Counted from the stretch's first letter, positions 8,212-18,081 are shown. The stretch is 64,000 bases of DNA from Pseudomonadota bacterium (GCA_016702545.1 JADJDT010000002.1:62001-126000); one strand, 5' to 3'. The notes: generated by a model from the sequence alone, not told the origin. A program made the numbers and translations.

Positions 8212-9373
8212 CGGTCGCGCTGTAGGCGAGCTGCTTCTGCAGGTAGGGCTGCAGCCGCGCCAACGCCTCGGCGATTCGCGGCGCGACCTGACCATCCCCA
8301 TAGAGGGTGCTCGGCGCGTAGAGCCCGTGGGCGAGCTGCGCCCGCGTCGCCGCCACGATCGCCCCGCGATCGACCTCGACGCGGCGCACATGCTCGGCAG
8401 TCTCGCGGCCATTCTGTCGGTGACCGACCAGCACCACCGGCGTGCCGAGCAAGCCAGCATCGCGGACGAAGCTGCTCGAGTTGCCGATCGCGCACGCGGC
8501 GCGCCCCAGCACGCGCAGGTAGTCCTCGGGGGTCAAGTTGGTCAGCGTGCGCAACCAGCGTCCGCCGCCGTGGTCGCTGCGGAAGACGCGCACGGCCTTG
8601 GAGATCTCATCCGAGCCGGCGTCGATGTTCGGCCACAACAGCACGGTCGGCGTCGCCAGCTCCCCAAGCGCCTCGAGCAGCGTCCACATCGCGCGCCGCT
8701 CGCCGCCGTACTCGGTCGTCGTGGGGTGAAAGACCACCAGCAGGAAGGGCTGACCGGCATCGATCGGGCAGCCCGCCCCGCGCTCGTTGAGCACCGCCGG
8801 CCACTGGCTGCGATCGAGCTGCCGCGCGATGTCGCTGCTCGGGCAGCCGACCGTCAGCACGGTGTCGGGGCGTTCGCCCATCCGCACGACGTACTCGGCC
8901 GCGCGCCGGGTCGACGGGCAATGGAACTGCGCCAGCTTGGTCAGGGCGTGGCGGGCGCTCTCGTCGATCGAGCCGCTGACCTCGCCGCCCTGGAGGTGCA
9001 CGATCGGCACGTTCATGTAGGCCGCCGCCAACCCCGCCGCCAGGGCCTCGTAGCGGTCGCCGATCAGCAGCAGCAGATCCGGACTCAGCCGCTGCAGCTC
9101 GCTGGCGAACTCGATCGTGGCGAAGCCGACGGACTTGGCCATCGTCGTGGGCGTCGAGCCCTCGAGCTCGAGATAGACCTCGCCGTCGACCCGGAAGCCA
9201 TCGTCGCGCACCACCTGCACCGGGCGATCGAAGCGCCGCAGCACCATCGTCCCGGCACACACCACCTGCAGCTCGAGCTGCGGGTGCTCGGCGATCGCGC
9301 GCATCACCGGCTTGAGGCGGCCGTAGTTCGCCCGGTCGACCAGCACGACCAGGACCTTGCGTCGGTTAGCCAT
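8195..9373 (-). CDS. neuC: UDP-GlcNAc 2-epimerase (hydrolysing), NeuC/LegG family
   Basis: This 392-residue GT-B-like enzyme converts UDP-N-acetylglucosamine (or a derivative) to N-acetylmannosamine plus UDP, the first committed step to nonulosonic acids. Recognisable segments are PVMRAIAEHPQLELQVVCAG (about 22-41), DLLLLIGDRYEALAAGLAA, HLQGGEVSGSIDESARHALTKL (about 137-158) and GNSSSFVRDAG near 300, which match the hydrolysing epimerases. It follows neuB by 3 bases and overlaps the dehydrogenase. The NeuC plus NeuB pair without LegB/LegC-like or PseB/PseC genes in view favours a ManNAc-derived product. Confidence 0.9.
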   Translation of the reverse strand: MANRRKVLVVLVDRANYGRLKPVMRAIAEHPQLELQVVCAGTMVLRRFDRPVQVVRDDGFRVDGEVYLELEGSTPTTMAKSVGFATIEFASELQRLSPDLLLLIGDRYEALAAGLAAAYMNVPIVHLQGGEVSGSIDESARHALTKLAQFHCPSTRRAAEYVVRMGERPDTVLTVGCPSSDIARQLDRSQWPAVLNERGAGCPIDAGQPFLLVVFHPTTTEYGGERRAMWTLLEALGELATPTVLLWPNIDAGSDEISKAVRVFRSDHGGGRWLRTLTNLTPEDYLRVLGRAACAIGNSSSFVRDAGLLGTPVVLVGHRQNGRETAEHVRRVEVDRGAIVAATRAQLAHGLYAPSTLYGDGQVAPRIAEALARLQPYLQKQLAYSATDDRAH

Positions 9374-9376
9374 GGA

Positions 9377-10456
9377 TCACTCGAGGTCCGTCAGTTGCAG
9401 CAGATGATCTTCGGCGACCGCGTGGCGTAGCACGCGCCCCACGACCTGCGCGAGCTGGGCCGGCGGCAGCCCGGTGCCAGGCTTCTTCAGCACGAGGTCC
9501 GCGGCCACCAGCCGGTGTCCCATCGGCAGCGCCCGGCGCGCTACGATGCTCTTGGTGAAGAGCTGGCGCAAGTCGACTAGCTCGGCGGCCGCCGCGATCT
9601 TGTCGACAGGATGGGCCTGCGCCGCCTCGATGAAGCGCACCCCGCGCACCAGCTCGCGCAGCTCCTCGGGCGTGAGCGAGGCGGGCACGTCGGGACCAAA
9701 ACAGTGCCGCGACAGCGTGAGGTGGACCTCGAGCATGCTGGCACCGAGGGTCACCGCCGCTAGCCCGGCGAAGATGGTCGCGGAATGGTCAGAGAGGCCG
9801 ACCGGACAGCCGTAGCGCGCGCGCAGCTCGGCCAGCACGTTGAGTCCGAGCCGCTCGGGTGGACAGGGATAGGCCGTCGTGCACTGATAGAGACCGACCG
9901 GTGTGCCCTGAGCGGCGACGCAAGCGACGGCGGCGTCGAGCTCATCCCAGGTGGCGAGCCCGCTGGACAGCAGCACCGGCCGGGCGGTCCGCCCGAGCAG
10001 CTCGAGCAGCGGCAGGTTCGTCAGCTCGCCGGCGCCAACCTTCCAGGCGGGCACGTCGAGACCCACCAGCAGCTCGACCGCTGCCAGTGAGAAGGGCGAC
10101 GAGAGGAAGAGCGCACCCAGCTCCTGGGCGTGGTCACGCAGGCCACGCCACTGCGACTCGGTAAATTCCATCCGCCGCCAGTAGTCATAGCGGCTGGCAT
10201 CTTGGCGGCTGAACTTGACGCGAAAGGGCTCGTGCGGCGTCGACTCTTCGGCGGCGAGGTGCGTCTGGAACTTGACTGCGTCGGCCCCCGCGGCGATTGC
10301 CGCCGCGAGGTGGGCATGGGCCTGGCCGAGGCTGCCGTCGTGCGCCTGAGCGATCTCGGCGACGACCAGACATGGGTGTCCGGGGCCAACGGCGCGCGCG
10401 CCGATGCGAAACGAGCTAGCCAGCGAAGGATGGGGGCTCATCGTGCTTCCGACCAC
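9377..10456 (-). CDS. neuB: Sialic acid synthase (NeuB family)
   Basis: This 359-residue enzyme condenses phosphoenolpyruvate with N-acetylmannosamine or a related hexose to give a nonulosonic acid. The TIM-barrel N-terminal part shows VVAEIAQAHDGSLGQA (residues 31-46), DAVKFQTH, WKVGAGELTNLPLLELL (about 138-154) and LSDHSATIFAGLAAV. The C-terminal SAF (antifreeze-like) domain shows FTKSIVARRALPMGHRL and DLVLKKPGTGLPP. The start may be ATG 10456 or ATG 10441 (MSPHPS); both precede the domain. It heads the neuB-neuC-dehydrogenase-neuA run with 3-base spacing to neuC. Confidence 0.9.
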   Translation of the reverse strand: MVGSTMSPHPSLASSFRIGARAVGPGHPCLVVAEIAQAHDGSLGQAHAHLAAAIAAGADAVKFQTHLAAEESTPHEPFRVKFSRQDASRYDYWRRMEFTESQWRGLRDHAQELGALFLSSPFSLAAVELLVGLDVPAWKVGAGELTNLPLLELLGRTARPVLLSSGLATWDELDAAVACVAAQGTPVGLYQCTTAYPCPPERLGLNVLAELRARYGCPVGLSDHSATIFAGLAAVTLGASMLEVHLTLSRHCFGPDVPASLTPEELRELVRGVRFIEAAQAHPVDKIAAAAELVDLRQLFTKSIVARRALPMGHRLVAADLVLKKPGTGLPPAQLAQVVGRVLRHAVAEDHLLQLTDLE

Positions 10457-10476
10457 GGGGCGGCGGGACTATACGG

Positions 10477-12864
10477 CTATCGCCGAGGGTTGGCCACCAG
10501 CACCTTGCGCGCCTCCTCGAGCTCGTAGGCGGCGCGGTGCGAACGCCCGGCGGCGCGATGGATGCTCGCGAGCAGATAGTGCGCGTTGGCCAGCTCGCCA
10601 CTGCTACGACCGGCGCTTAGCAGCCCCTCGGCGAGGGTGGCGGCCTCGTCGTGCCGCCCCGCTCGCGTGAGTGCGCCGGCCAGCGCGAGCCCCAAGGGCT
10701 GATCGCTGGCGTGGTGCTGGCGCGCGCGATGGAGCACGGTGAGCTCGGCACCGGGCGACGCTCGCCTCGTCGCCTCCGCCAGCAGCAACCAGCTCGCCGG
10801 CGCGGGATGGCGCACCACCAGAGCCCGCGCTCGCTCGACGGCGGGCTCCACCTGCCCAGCAGCTAGTAGGGCGCTGATCTCGCTGCTCATCAGGATCGGG
10901 TCGCGCAACGCCCCTTGGTCGGTCTGGTGAAGCAAAGCCAGCGCCAGGGCGAGACGCCCACGCTGGCGCAGCACCTCGACCGCCTGGCTCACCAGGGCGG
11001 GCGCGTGTGGCGGCAGGAGCGCGGCCAGATCTTCGGGCGTGCGGCAGGCGCTCAGCGCGCGATCGAGCAGCTCGGCCGAGGGCGCGCCCGCCTGCAACGC
11101 CAAGCGGTACTCGAGCAAGGCCTGTCGTCGGTGGCCGAAGCGCCGCAGCGCCGAAGCGGCCGTCAGGTGGATGCCGGGGCTGTTCGGGTAGAGGAAGAGC
11201 GCGCGGTTCAGCGCCTGCATCGTCTCGCGGCGCTGCCCGGTGGCGAGCGCTAGGCGCGCCTGGGCCAGATGTGGGAGGTAGTCCGCAGGTCGCCAACGGA
11301 TGGCCTGCGCCAGTCGGCTGCGCACGGCGGAAGCAGGCAGGCCGGAGCGCAACGCCTGCGACACATCGTCAGCACTGCTCCGGCCTACCCGCGTCAGGAC
11401 GGCGAGGCCCAAGACCAGCACCAAGGCGACCGGGATCAGCAGCGGTCCCGTCGGTCGCGGACGGCGCTCGCGCGATGGACGCCTGCTGGCGAGCATGCCG
11501 GCCAGGGCCGCCACGGGCAGCGCGACCCCGAGAAACTCGAGGTTGAAATCGACGAGGTTATGGACCGCCACGCCGACCACCGCGGCGACCACGGCAAGCT
11601 GCGCGGCATCGTCGCGCCGCCGACGCCACCAGACCACCAGCGCAGCACCCGTCAGGGCGATCGCGGCCAGACCCACAGGAAGGCCCCAATCGGCGGGGAG
11701 CTGGAGGTACTGGTTCTCCAGCGATGCGTAGGTGGCGCCCGCAGGCAAACCGGGCGCGAGATATCGCGGCAGCGCGGTGGCCAAGGCCCCGCGGCCGATG
11801 CCCACCAGCCAATGCGCGCGCGCCAGCGCCCAGCCCGAGGGCCAGAGGGCCAGCTTGCCCAGCGGCAGCTCGGCGCGCTGATACTGGAGCTCGGCCACGA
11901 TCTGGTCGCCGGCGAGCCAGCTCGCGCCGCCGAGCACGCCACCGGCAAGCAGCGCGACCAACGCCAACCGCCGCGCGCCACCGCGAGGGTCCCCGCGGCG
12001 CAAGAGCTGCAATCCGCCGTAGACCACCAGCGCCACGGCGAGCGAGAGGATGCCGCCGCGAGAGAGCGAGAGGAAGACGCCCACGCCGGTGACCGTAGCG
12101 GCGACGAAGAGCAGCGCACGGGTGTTGAGGGCGCGCGCCTGCGCCGCCAGACCCAGCGCAGCAAACGTGGCGAGGATCAGAAACGCAGCGCCGTGATTCG
12201 GGTTGACGAAGCTGGTGGCGATCAAGCCGGTCGCAGGGCCCTGAGCGGGCTGATAGAGCAGCAAGGGCCTCCCGGGCGCTACGACCGCTCCGATCAAGCC
12301 GAGCGCCGTCAGCACGACGCCGAGACCCATCAGGCCCTGCAGCAGGCGCTCCTGGCGCTCCGGCCGATGGAGCAGGTTCCGCGCGAGCAGGAAGACGACG
12401 GCGCAGGTGCCGTGCCGCAGCAGCTCCCAGAGCGTGTCGGCCGGGGCGAGCGAGATCGCGTGCTAGCGCGGCACCGGCCCCGCACCGGCCAGCGAAACCC
12501 GCAGCAGCTCGGCGGTCGGCGGCGCCAGCCAATCGAGCAGCGGCAGCGGCAGCGGCACGAGCTGCAGCGCCGTGTAGCCGCCGAGCGCGAGCAAGAGCGC
12601 GCCGAAGCGCCCGACCTGGATGCCCACGCCGCTGTGGCGCTTGTAGATCACGAGCAGCACAGCGGCAACGGCGGCGACGAGCGCCGCTGCCGCCATCGTC
12701 GGCCGATGGGCCCCGCCGAGGGCCAGCGGCACTCCGAGGACGAGCAGCAGCAGCGCGAAGACCACGCCCCTGCCCGCCGCGCGGGCGGAGAGCCGGCGCG
12801 CCAAGCGATCGACCAGCCTGGCGAGGCCGGGCCGATCCGGTCCTACGCCGTCCGTGGTGGTCAT
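10477..12864 (-). pseudogene. O-antigen ligase/polymerase with TPR tail, split by an in-frame TAG
   Basis: Starting at ATG 12864 the frame reads hydrophobic segments to LRVSLAGAGPVPR, then a TAG at 12,465-12,463, then HAISLAPADTLWELLRHG in the same frame, continuing to 10477. Apart from the stop there is no shift. The second part holds the family core (SFVNPNHGAAFLILA, FLSLSRGGILSLAVA, ENQYLQLPADWGLPVG, HNLVDFNLEFLGVALP), followed by about 260 residues of TPR-like helices. It is thus a Wzy_C/ligase protein of about 795 codons with a periplasmic or cytoplasmic TPR tail. The downstream part alone could start at ATG 12330. The amber may be a sequencing substitution, a real nonsense mutation, or read through. 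The start overlaps the acyltransferase stop in ATGA. Confidence 0.75.
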
Positions 12865-13979
12865 CGGGCGCGCACCGCCAATGACTCCGCTTGCGAGGCC
12901 GAGCGCGTCGAGGGCTCGACGGGCTCGGCTATCGCCGACGCGGGCGGCGCCACGGACGCAAGCTCTGGCGCGGCCTGCGGGCGCGAGAGGAAGGGTCGCT
13001 CGACCAGGCGATAGGCCAGCTCGGCAGCTGCCAGGCTGACCAACAGGTTGCACCAGCCCGGCCAGCCGAGCCGCATCAGCAGCACATGCCAGAGGTAGAG
13101 GCTGTAGCTGATGCGCCCGAAATAGCGCAGCAGCGGGTGGGCGACCCAGGCGGCCGAACGTGCGTGGAGCAGAAAGAGCACGCTGCCCAGCGCACCGACC
13201 AGGAAGTCGAAATTGCTCAACTCCTGAGCCCTGGGCACCAGCAGGTAGTAGAGCACGATCACCACGCCGAAGCTGGTGACGGGCCGCGAGGCACGCAGCG
13301 GGATCAACGCGGCCGCACAGCCGAGCAGCAGCGCGTCCCAGCGGAGGACCTCATAGCTGAAGGGGCGCAGCAGCGGGACCGCGCGCAGCGCCACGGCCGC
13401 GGCCGCACCCGCCAGCGCAAGGCCCGCGGCCGTGCCGCGGCCGAAGCGCAGCAGCACGATCAGCGCAACGGGCCACAGCAGATAGAACTGCTCCTCGACC
13501 GCCAGACTCCAGGAATGGTGCAACCACTTGGAGTCCGGAACACCGTGCCAGAGCAACGGAACGTTGGTCGAGTAGGTCAGCGCGCGCGCGATCGCGCCCC
13601 ACGCTGGTAGATGCGGCGCCTCGCGCCCGCTCAGCAGCACAAAGAGCGCGTAGGCGACGCAGACCAGCAGCAGCGGCGGATAGAGCGGCCGCAGGCGCCG
13701 TCCGTAGAACGCGAACAGGCGAATCCGCCCGTGAGCAGCCGCCTCGCGCAGCAGAATCGAGGTGATCAAGTACCCCGACAGCACGAAGAAGAGCTGTACG
13801 CCGATGAAGCCGCCCAGGCTGGGCAGCGGCAAGCCCGGCAGCAGCGGCACATCGTGCGGGTAGACGCCACCCGCCAGATGCGCCAGAAAGACGCACAGGA
13901 TCGCCACGCCGCGCACGCCATCGAGATAGGGGATGCGCCCATCGGCCCCGGGGGCGCTGGTGGGTGATTGCGCTGCCAT
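12861..13979 (-). CDS. Membrane acyltransferase 3 (OafA/YrhL type)
   Basis: This 372-residue polytopic protein O-acylates cell-surface glycans. Family marks are IPYLDGVRGVAILCVFLAHL at residues 16-35 (with the catalytic His), GFIGVQLFFVLSGYLITSIL, FYGRRLRPLYPPLL (Arg pair), and SLAVEEQFYLLWPV around residue 160. About ten membrane helices follow. It overlaps the downstream ligase-like gene by 4 bases and lies just after the asparagine-synthase-like gene. It probably adds an acetyl or other acyl group to the polysaccharide repeat unit. Start at ATG 13979 gives a short cytoplasmic N-terminus, as usual. Confidence 0.9.
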   Translation of the reverse strand: MAAQSPTSAPGADGRIPYLDGVRGVAILCVFLAHLAGGVYPHDVPLLPGLPLPSLGGFIGVQLFFVLSGYLITSILLREAAAHGRIRLFAFYGRRLRPLYPPLLLVCVAYALFVLLSGREAPHLPAWGAIARALTYSTNVPLLWHGVPDSKWLHHSWSLAVEEQFYLLWPVALIVLLRFGRGTAAGLALAGAAAAVALRAVPLLRPFSYEVLRWDALLLGCAAALIPLRASRPVTSFGVVIVLYYLLVPRAQELSNFDFLVGALGSVLFLLHARSAAWVAHPLLRYFGRISYSLYLWHVLLMRLGWPGWCNLLVSLAAAELAYRLVERPFLSRPQAAPELASVAPPASAIAEPVEPSTRSASQAESLAVRAR

Positions 13980-14066
13980 CCGTCGCTACTCCCACGGCTG
14001 CAGTGATCGTCGTCGCGCCCCGCGCCGCCCGCGCGGGCGCGCTTCGCGCAGGCACACCCTGCTCGC

Positions 14067-15990
14067 TCAGCAGGCCACCCGAAAGCGTCGCAGCCAACCG
14101 GCGAGCTGCATCAGCGCCCAGAGCTGATGGCTGGCGCGGAAGACGCTACTCTCCACGTCATCCGTCTGTCGCGCAAGCCCTTGCGTCAGCAGCCGCTGCA
14201 GCGCCGGCGGCGCGAGCAGCGCGTGCAGGCCGTCGGGTGCCTGGTCGGCGAGCAGCTCACGCGCAAGCGCGGCATAGGCGGCGTTCTGGAAGCGATGCAG
14301 GGGGATACTGAAGCCCGTCTTGGGGTGGTCGAAGACGACGGGCGGCAGCTCGCGACGCATCGCGCGGCGCAGGATCGCCTTGCCCACGCCGCCGCTGATC
14401 AACAGCGCGTCCGGTAGGCGCAGCGCGAGCTCGGCGACCTCGGCGTCGAGCAAGGGCGCCCGCACCTCGAGCGAGGCCGCCATGCTCATGCGATCGACCT
14501 TGGTCAGCATGTCCTCGGGCAGGTTGACCTTCAGCCGGTAGTACATCAGCCGGCGCAGCACGCTCCACGACTCGGCCTCCGCGGGCAGCGTCGTCGCCAA
14601 GCGGCAAGCGGCCGCCGCTCGTCGCCAGCGCCTGGGGGTCGCGCAGCAGGCCAGCGAGCTCGCCCGGCTCGAAGAGCCCAGCGACGGTCACCGGCAACAG
14701 CTCGAGCGGCTCAAGCGTCGCCGCGAGGCCGCGCCGCAGGCGGCGCCAACGCGTGGCCTGGCTGGTCGGCACCCAGGGACCGGCCGCCGTCGCCAGCGCG
14801 ACCCCCGCCTGGCGCAGCCAGCGCGGCACCCGCTGGGCGGCAGCCACGCGCTGCCCCCAACGAAAGAAGGGATAGCCGCCGAACATCTCGTCGCCGCCGT
14901 CACCCGAGAGCGCGACGGTGACATGCTGACGCACGTACTTGCTCAGCACGTAGGTCGGGATGGCCGAGGTGTCGTAGAAGGGCAGCCCGACCTGCTCGAC
15001 GATGCGCCAGAAGTCCTCGGCGCCGAAGCCGAGGTTCGGCACCACCAGCTCGTGATGCTCGGTGCCGAGCTGCGTGGCGACGGTGCGGGCAATCGCGCTC
15101 TCGTCGTAGCCGGCCTCCTCGAAGCGCACGGTGAAGGTCTTGACGCGGCCCGGCACGGCCTGGCGCAGCAGCGCGACGACCGTGCTCGAATCGATGCCCC
15201 CGGAGAGGAAGGCGCCCAGCGGCACGTCGCTGATCGACTGGCGCCGCACCGCGGCGAGCACCGTCGCATGCACCGCCTCCGCCGCGACCTCCGGCTCGGC
15301 CAAGGCGGGGTCGACCCGCAGCGTGGGCTGGTAATAGGGTGCGACCGTGAGCTGCCCCGCGCGATAGCGCAGCCAGTGCCCCGCGGGCAACATGCGCACG
15401 TCGCGTAGCATCGTCAACGGCGCCGGCACCATGCCCAGACGCAGATAGTAGCCGAGGGCCTCGCGGTCGAGGCGCCGCGGCACGAGCGGCAGCTCCAGTA
15501 GGCTGCGCACCTCCGAGCTGAAGGCGAAGCCCTCGGCTGGACCGTGCCAGTAGTAGAGCGGCTTCTCGCCGAAGCGGTCGCGCGCGAGGAAGAGCGAGCC
15601 GTCGCGGCGATCGTGCAGACAGCAGGCGAACATCCCCTTGAGCAGCCCCAGCGCCTCCGCACCGTGCTCCTCGTAGAGATGGACGATGACCTCGGTGTCC
15701 GAGGCCGTGGCGAAGCGGTGTCCCCGTTGGATCAGGCGCGCGCGCAGCTCCTGGAAGTTGTAGATCTCGCCGTTGAAGACGATCGTCAGCGCGCCATCTT
15801 CGTTGTGCAGCGGCTGCTGGCCGCCGGCGAGGTCGATGATCGCCAGCCGACGCATCGCGCAGCTGAAGCCGTCGCCGTCGAACTGCCCGCTGCCATCAGG
15901 CCCGCGATGCACCAGCGCCTGGTTCATCCGCGCGACGTGCTGCGGACGGTCGGCGAGCCGGGGCGCGTAGACGCCGCAAATGCCGCACAC
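14067..15990 (-). pseudogene. asnB: Asparagine synthase (glutamine-hydrolysing) family protein, frame broken near 14,636
   Basis: The N-terminal Ntn-hydrolase glutaminase begins MCGICGVYAP with catalytic Cys2, and has RRLAIIDLAGGQQP and FNGEIYNFQELR. The synthase domain shows GAFLSGGIDSSTVVALL (the ATP-pyrophosphatase loop) and VALSGDGGDEMFGGYPFF. The frame breaks after GLLRDP; the C-terminus resumes in another frame with LPAEAESWSVLRRLMYYRLK and MLTKVDRMSMAASLEVRAPLLD. Removing one G from the G5 run at 14,634-14,638 joins the two, giving about 640 residues. In polysaccharide loci such proteins often amidate uronic acids rather than make asparagine. The break may be a consensus error. Confidence 0.8.
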
Positions 15991-15999
15991 GCCGCGTCC

Positions 16000-17037
16000 T
16001 CAACCGTTCAGCACGTCGAAGAGCCGCGCGTAGCCGAGCTGCAAGAGCGAGCGCACCCGGCGGTGGCGCGCCAAGACGCGTAGCTGTCGCGTCACGAAGT
16101 CGCTGGGGCGGGCCGCGCGCTTGGGCCCCGAGCCCGAGCCCGTGGCGCCCGCGGCACCGGCACCCGCCTGAGACAGCACGGCCAGCGCGGCGCGATCGTC
16201 AGCGCTCATCGTGTTGCCGATGTGGCGCACCAGCGGGTCGGTCAACGAAAGGCGCAGCTTGCCCAGGCGGTTGACGCGCGCGTCCCACTCGCGCTCGTCG
16301 CCAGCCAGCGCCTGACGGCCCTCCAGCGGCAGCACGGCCAGCGCCACCTCCTTCGGCACGACGAACTGGAAGTGCCCGGCGTAGGCATAGGCCGCGACGC
16401 CCGCGCGCGTCAGTCGCACGTCCTCGTAGTCCCGCTCCTGGAAGGCGGGGTCGCCATGGGTGCCCAGGCTGCGCGCGTGCTCGTCCAGCACGGCCCGCGG
16501 CACCAGATCGCCGCGCTCCACGGTCACGCCGGCCCCCGTCTCGGCATAGCGCAGCGTCGCGCTGAGCTGGGCCTCGCGGTGGATCGAGGCCGTCCGTGAG
16601 GGGCGGCCGGTGACCATGCCAACGTTCTCGAAGGCCCGCAGGACCTCGAGGCTGCGCTCGAGCCAGCCCGGCGAGAAGTAGACGTCGCTGTCCATGAAGG
16701 CCAGATAGCGCCCCGGGCAGGCCGGAAAGAGCACGTTCCAGGCGCCCGTCTTGCCCAGGTTCTCGGCCGCGAGCAGCAGGAGCGAGATCACGCCCTCAGC
16801 GTGCAGCTCCAGCAGGTACTCGCGCACCTCGGCGCAGCTCCCGTTGTCGAGCACGACCAGATCGAAGGGCGTCGCGGTGTGGGCCCGCAGGCTGCCCAGG
16901 CAGAGCTTGAGCACGTCGAAGCTCTGCTCCCAATAGCCGTCCAGCTGGGGGATGTAGACCAGCGTGCAGACGCTGACCTCCTGGGCCTCGAACCGGCGAT
17001 CCAGCTTCTTGAGGGGGTTCTGCCCGACTCGCGGCAT
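16000..17037 (-). CDS. Family 2 glycosyltransferase
   Basis: This 345-residue protein has a GT-A core: DLVVLDNGSCAEVREYL (about 59-75), AAENLGKTGAWNVLFPACPGRYLAFMDSDVYFSPGWLE with the DSD metal-binding triad near residue 117, and a C-terminal HFQFVVPKEV segment. It lacks membrane helices and should act at the cytoplasmic side of the inner membrane. It lies 9 bases upstream of the asparagine-synthase-like gene in the same operon. The C-terminus has a Gly/Ala-rich spacer (GAGAAGATGSGSG) before a basic tail that could touch the membrane. Sugar specificity is unknown. Confidence 0.85.
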   Translation of the reverse strand: MPRVGQNPLKKLDRRFEAQEVSVCTLVYIPQLDGYWEQSFDVLKLCLGSLRAHTATPFDLVVLDNGSCAEVREYLLELHAEGVISLLLLAAENLGKTGAWNVLFPACPGRYLAFMDSDVYFSPGWLERSLEVLRAFENVGMVTGRPSRTASIHREAQLSATLRYAETGAGVTVERGDLVPRAVLDEHARSLGTHGDPAFQERDYEDVRLTRAGVAAYAYAGHFQFVVPKEVALAVLPLEGRQALAGDEREWDARVNRLGKLRLSLTDPLVRHIGNTMSADDRAALAVLSQAGAGAAGATGSGSGPKRAARPSDFVTRQLRVLARHRRVRSLLQLGYARLFDVLNG

Positions 17038-17076
17038 GGCTCTCGCTCCGGCAGGGAGTAGGGGCGCGGCGTCTGG

Positions 17077-18081
17077 CTAGCGCGTGGTGGGCCCGGGACC
17101 GGCGCCCCCGCCCAGCTCGACGCGCTCGTAGGCCACCACATCGCGCAGGATTTCATCGAGGCCGTGCTGCGGCTGCCAGCCGACCAGCTCGCCGATGCGG
17201 CCGATGTCGGGCACGCGGCGCCGCATGTCCTCGAAGCCGGGGGCGTAGGCCTCGTCGTAGGGCACCCGCACGATCGGTGAGGCGCTGGCCGTCAGCGTGC
17301 GAATGCGCTCCGCCAGCGCCTGGATCGTCACCTCCTCGGTGCCACCCAGGTTGACGACCTTGCCGATCGCGCGCGGCTGCTCGACCAGGGCCAGCAGCCC
17401 CCGCACCGTGTCGCGGACATGGCAGAAGCAGCGCGACTGCTCGCCGTCACCGAACACGCGAATCGGTGCGCCCGTGAGCGCGGCCCGCACGAACTGCGGG
17501 ATCACCATGCCATAGCGCCCCGTCTGCCGCGGCCCGACGGTGTTGAAGAGCCGCACGCAAGCGACCTCGAGGCCGAACTCGCGCACGTAGGCCAGGCTGA
17601 GGAACTCATCGACCATCTTGCTCGCGGCGTAGCCCCAGCGGCTCTTGTTGCTGGCCCCGAGCAGCACGTCGTCGTCCTCGTGGAAGGGCACCCGCGCGCC
17701 CTTGCCGTAGACCTCGGAGGTGCTGGCCACCAGCACCTTGCAGCCGTAGCGCAGCGCCGACTGCAGCACCGCCTCGGTGCCCATCACGTTGGTTTCGATC
17801 GTGTGCACCGGGTGCTCGACCACCAGGTTGACGCCCACCGCCGCCGCCAGGTGAATCACGATCTCCGCCTCGCCCGCGAGGCGGTCGAGCACCAGCCGGT
17901 CGGTGATCGAGGCGCGCGCGAAGTGGAACTGGGGATGGGTACGCAGCGCGGCGATGTTGGCCAGGCTGCCGGTCGAGAGGTCGTCGATCACCAGCACCCG
18001 CTGGCCGCGCTCGATCAGCGCCTCGGCCAGGTGCGAGCCAATGAAGCCGGCTCCGCCGGTGATCAGGTAGGTGCTGGCCAT
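17077..18081 (-). CDS. NAD-dependent UDP-sugar epimerase/decarboxylase (extended SDR)
   Basis: This 334-residue extended short-chain dehydrogenase acts on a nucleotide sugar. The N-terminal cofactor loop TYLITGGAGFIGSHLAEAL contains GxxGxxG, followed by DDLSTGS, HLAAAVGVNLVVEHP, the STSEVYGKG segment and the catalytic WGYAASK (Tyr and Lys). RQTGRYGMVIPQFVRAAL and RCFCHVRDTVRGLLAL match UDP-glucuronate decarboxylase/UDP-glucose epimerase relatives. ATG 18081 is chosen because the Rossmann motif begins two residues later; the longer frame adds 19 residues without domain content. It stands at the head of the long minus-strand polysaccharide operon. Which epimerase or decarboxylase it is remains open. 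Confidence 0.85.
   Translation of the reverse strand: MASTYLITGGAGFIGSHLAEALIERGQRVLVIDDLSTGSLANIAALRTHPQFHFARASITDRLVLDRLAGEAEIVIHLAAAVGVNLVVEHPVHTIETNVMGTEAVLQSALRYGCKVLVASTSEVYGKGARVPFHEDDDVLLGASNKSRWGYAASKMVDEFLSLAYVREFGLEVACVRLFNTVGPRQTGRYGMVIPQFVRAALTGAPIRVFGDGEQSRCFCHVRDTVRGLLALVEQPRAIGKVVNLGGTEEVTIQALAERIRTLTASASPIVRVPYDEAYAPGFEDMRRRVPDIGRIGELVGWQPQHGLDEILRDVVAYERVELGGGAGPGPTTR

Noticed and set aside
7195..8790. Plus-strand frame over neuC and the dehydrogenase
   Set aside because: Shadow of well-supported minus-strand enzymes.
11269..13014. Plus-strand frame of 581 codons over the second ligase-like gene
   Set aside because: Charged Gln/Arg/Glu-rich product, antisense of membrane helices; not a credible protein.
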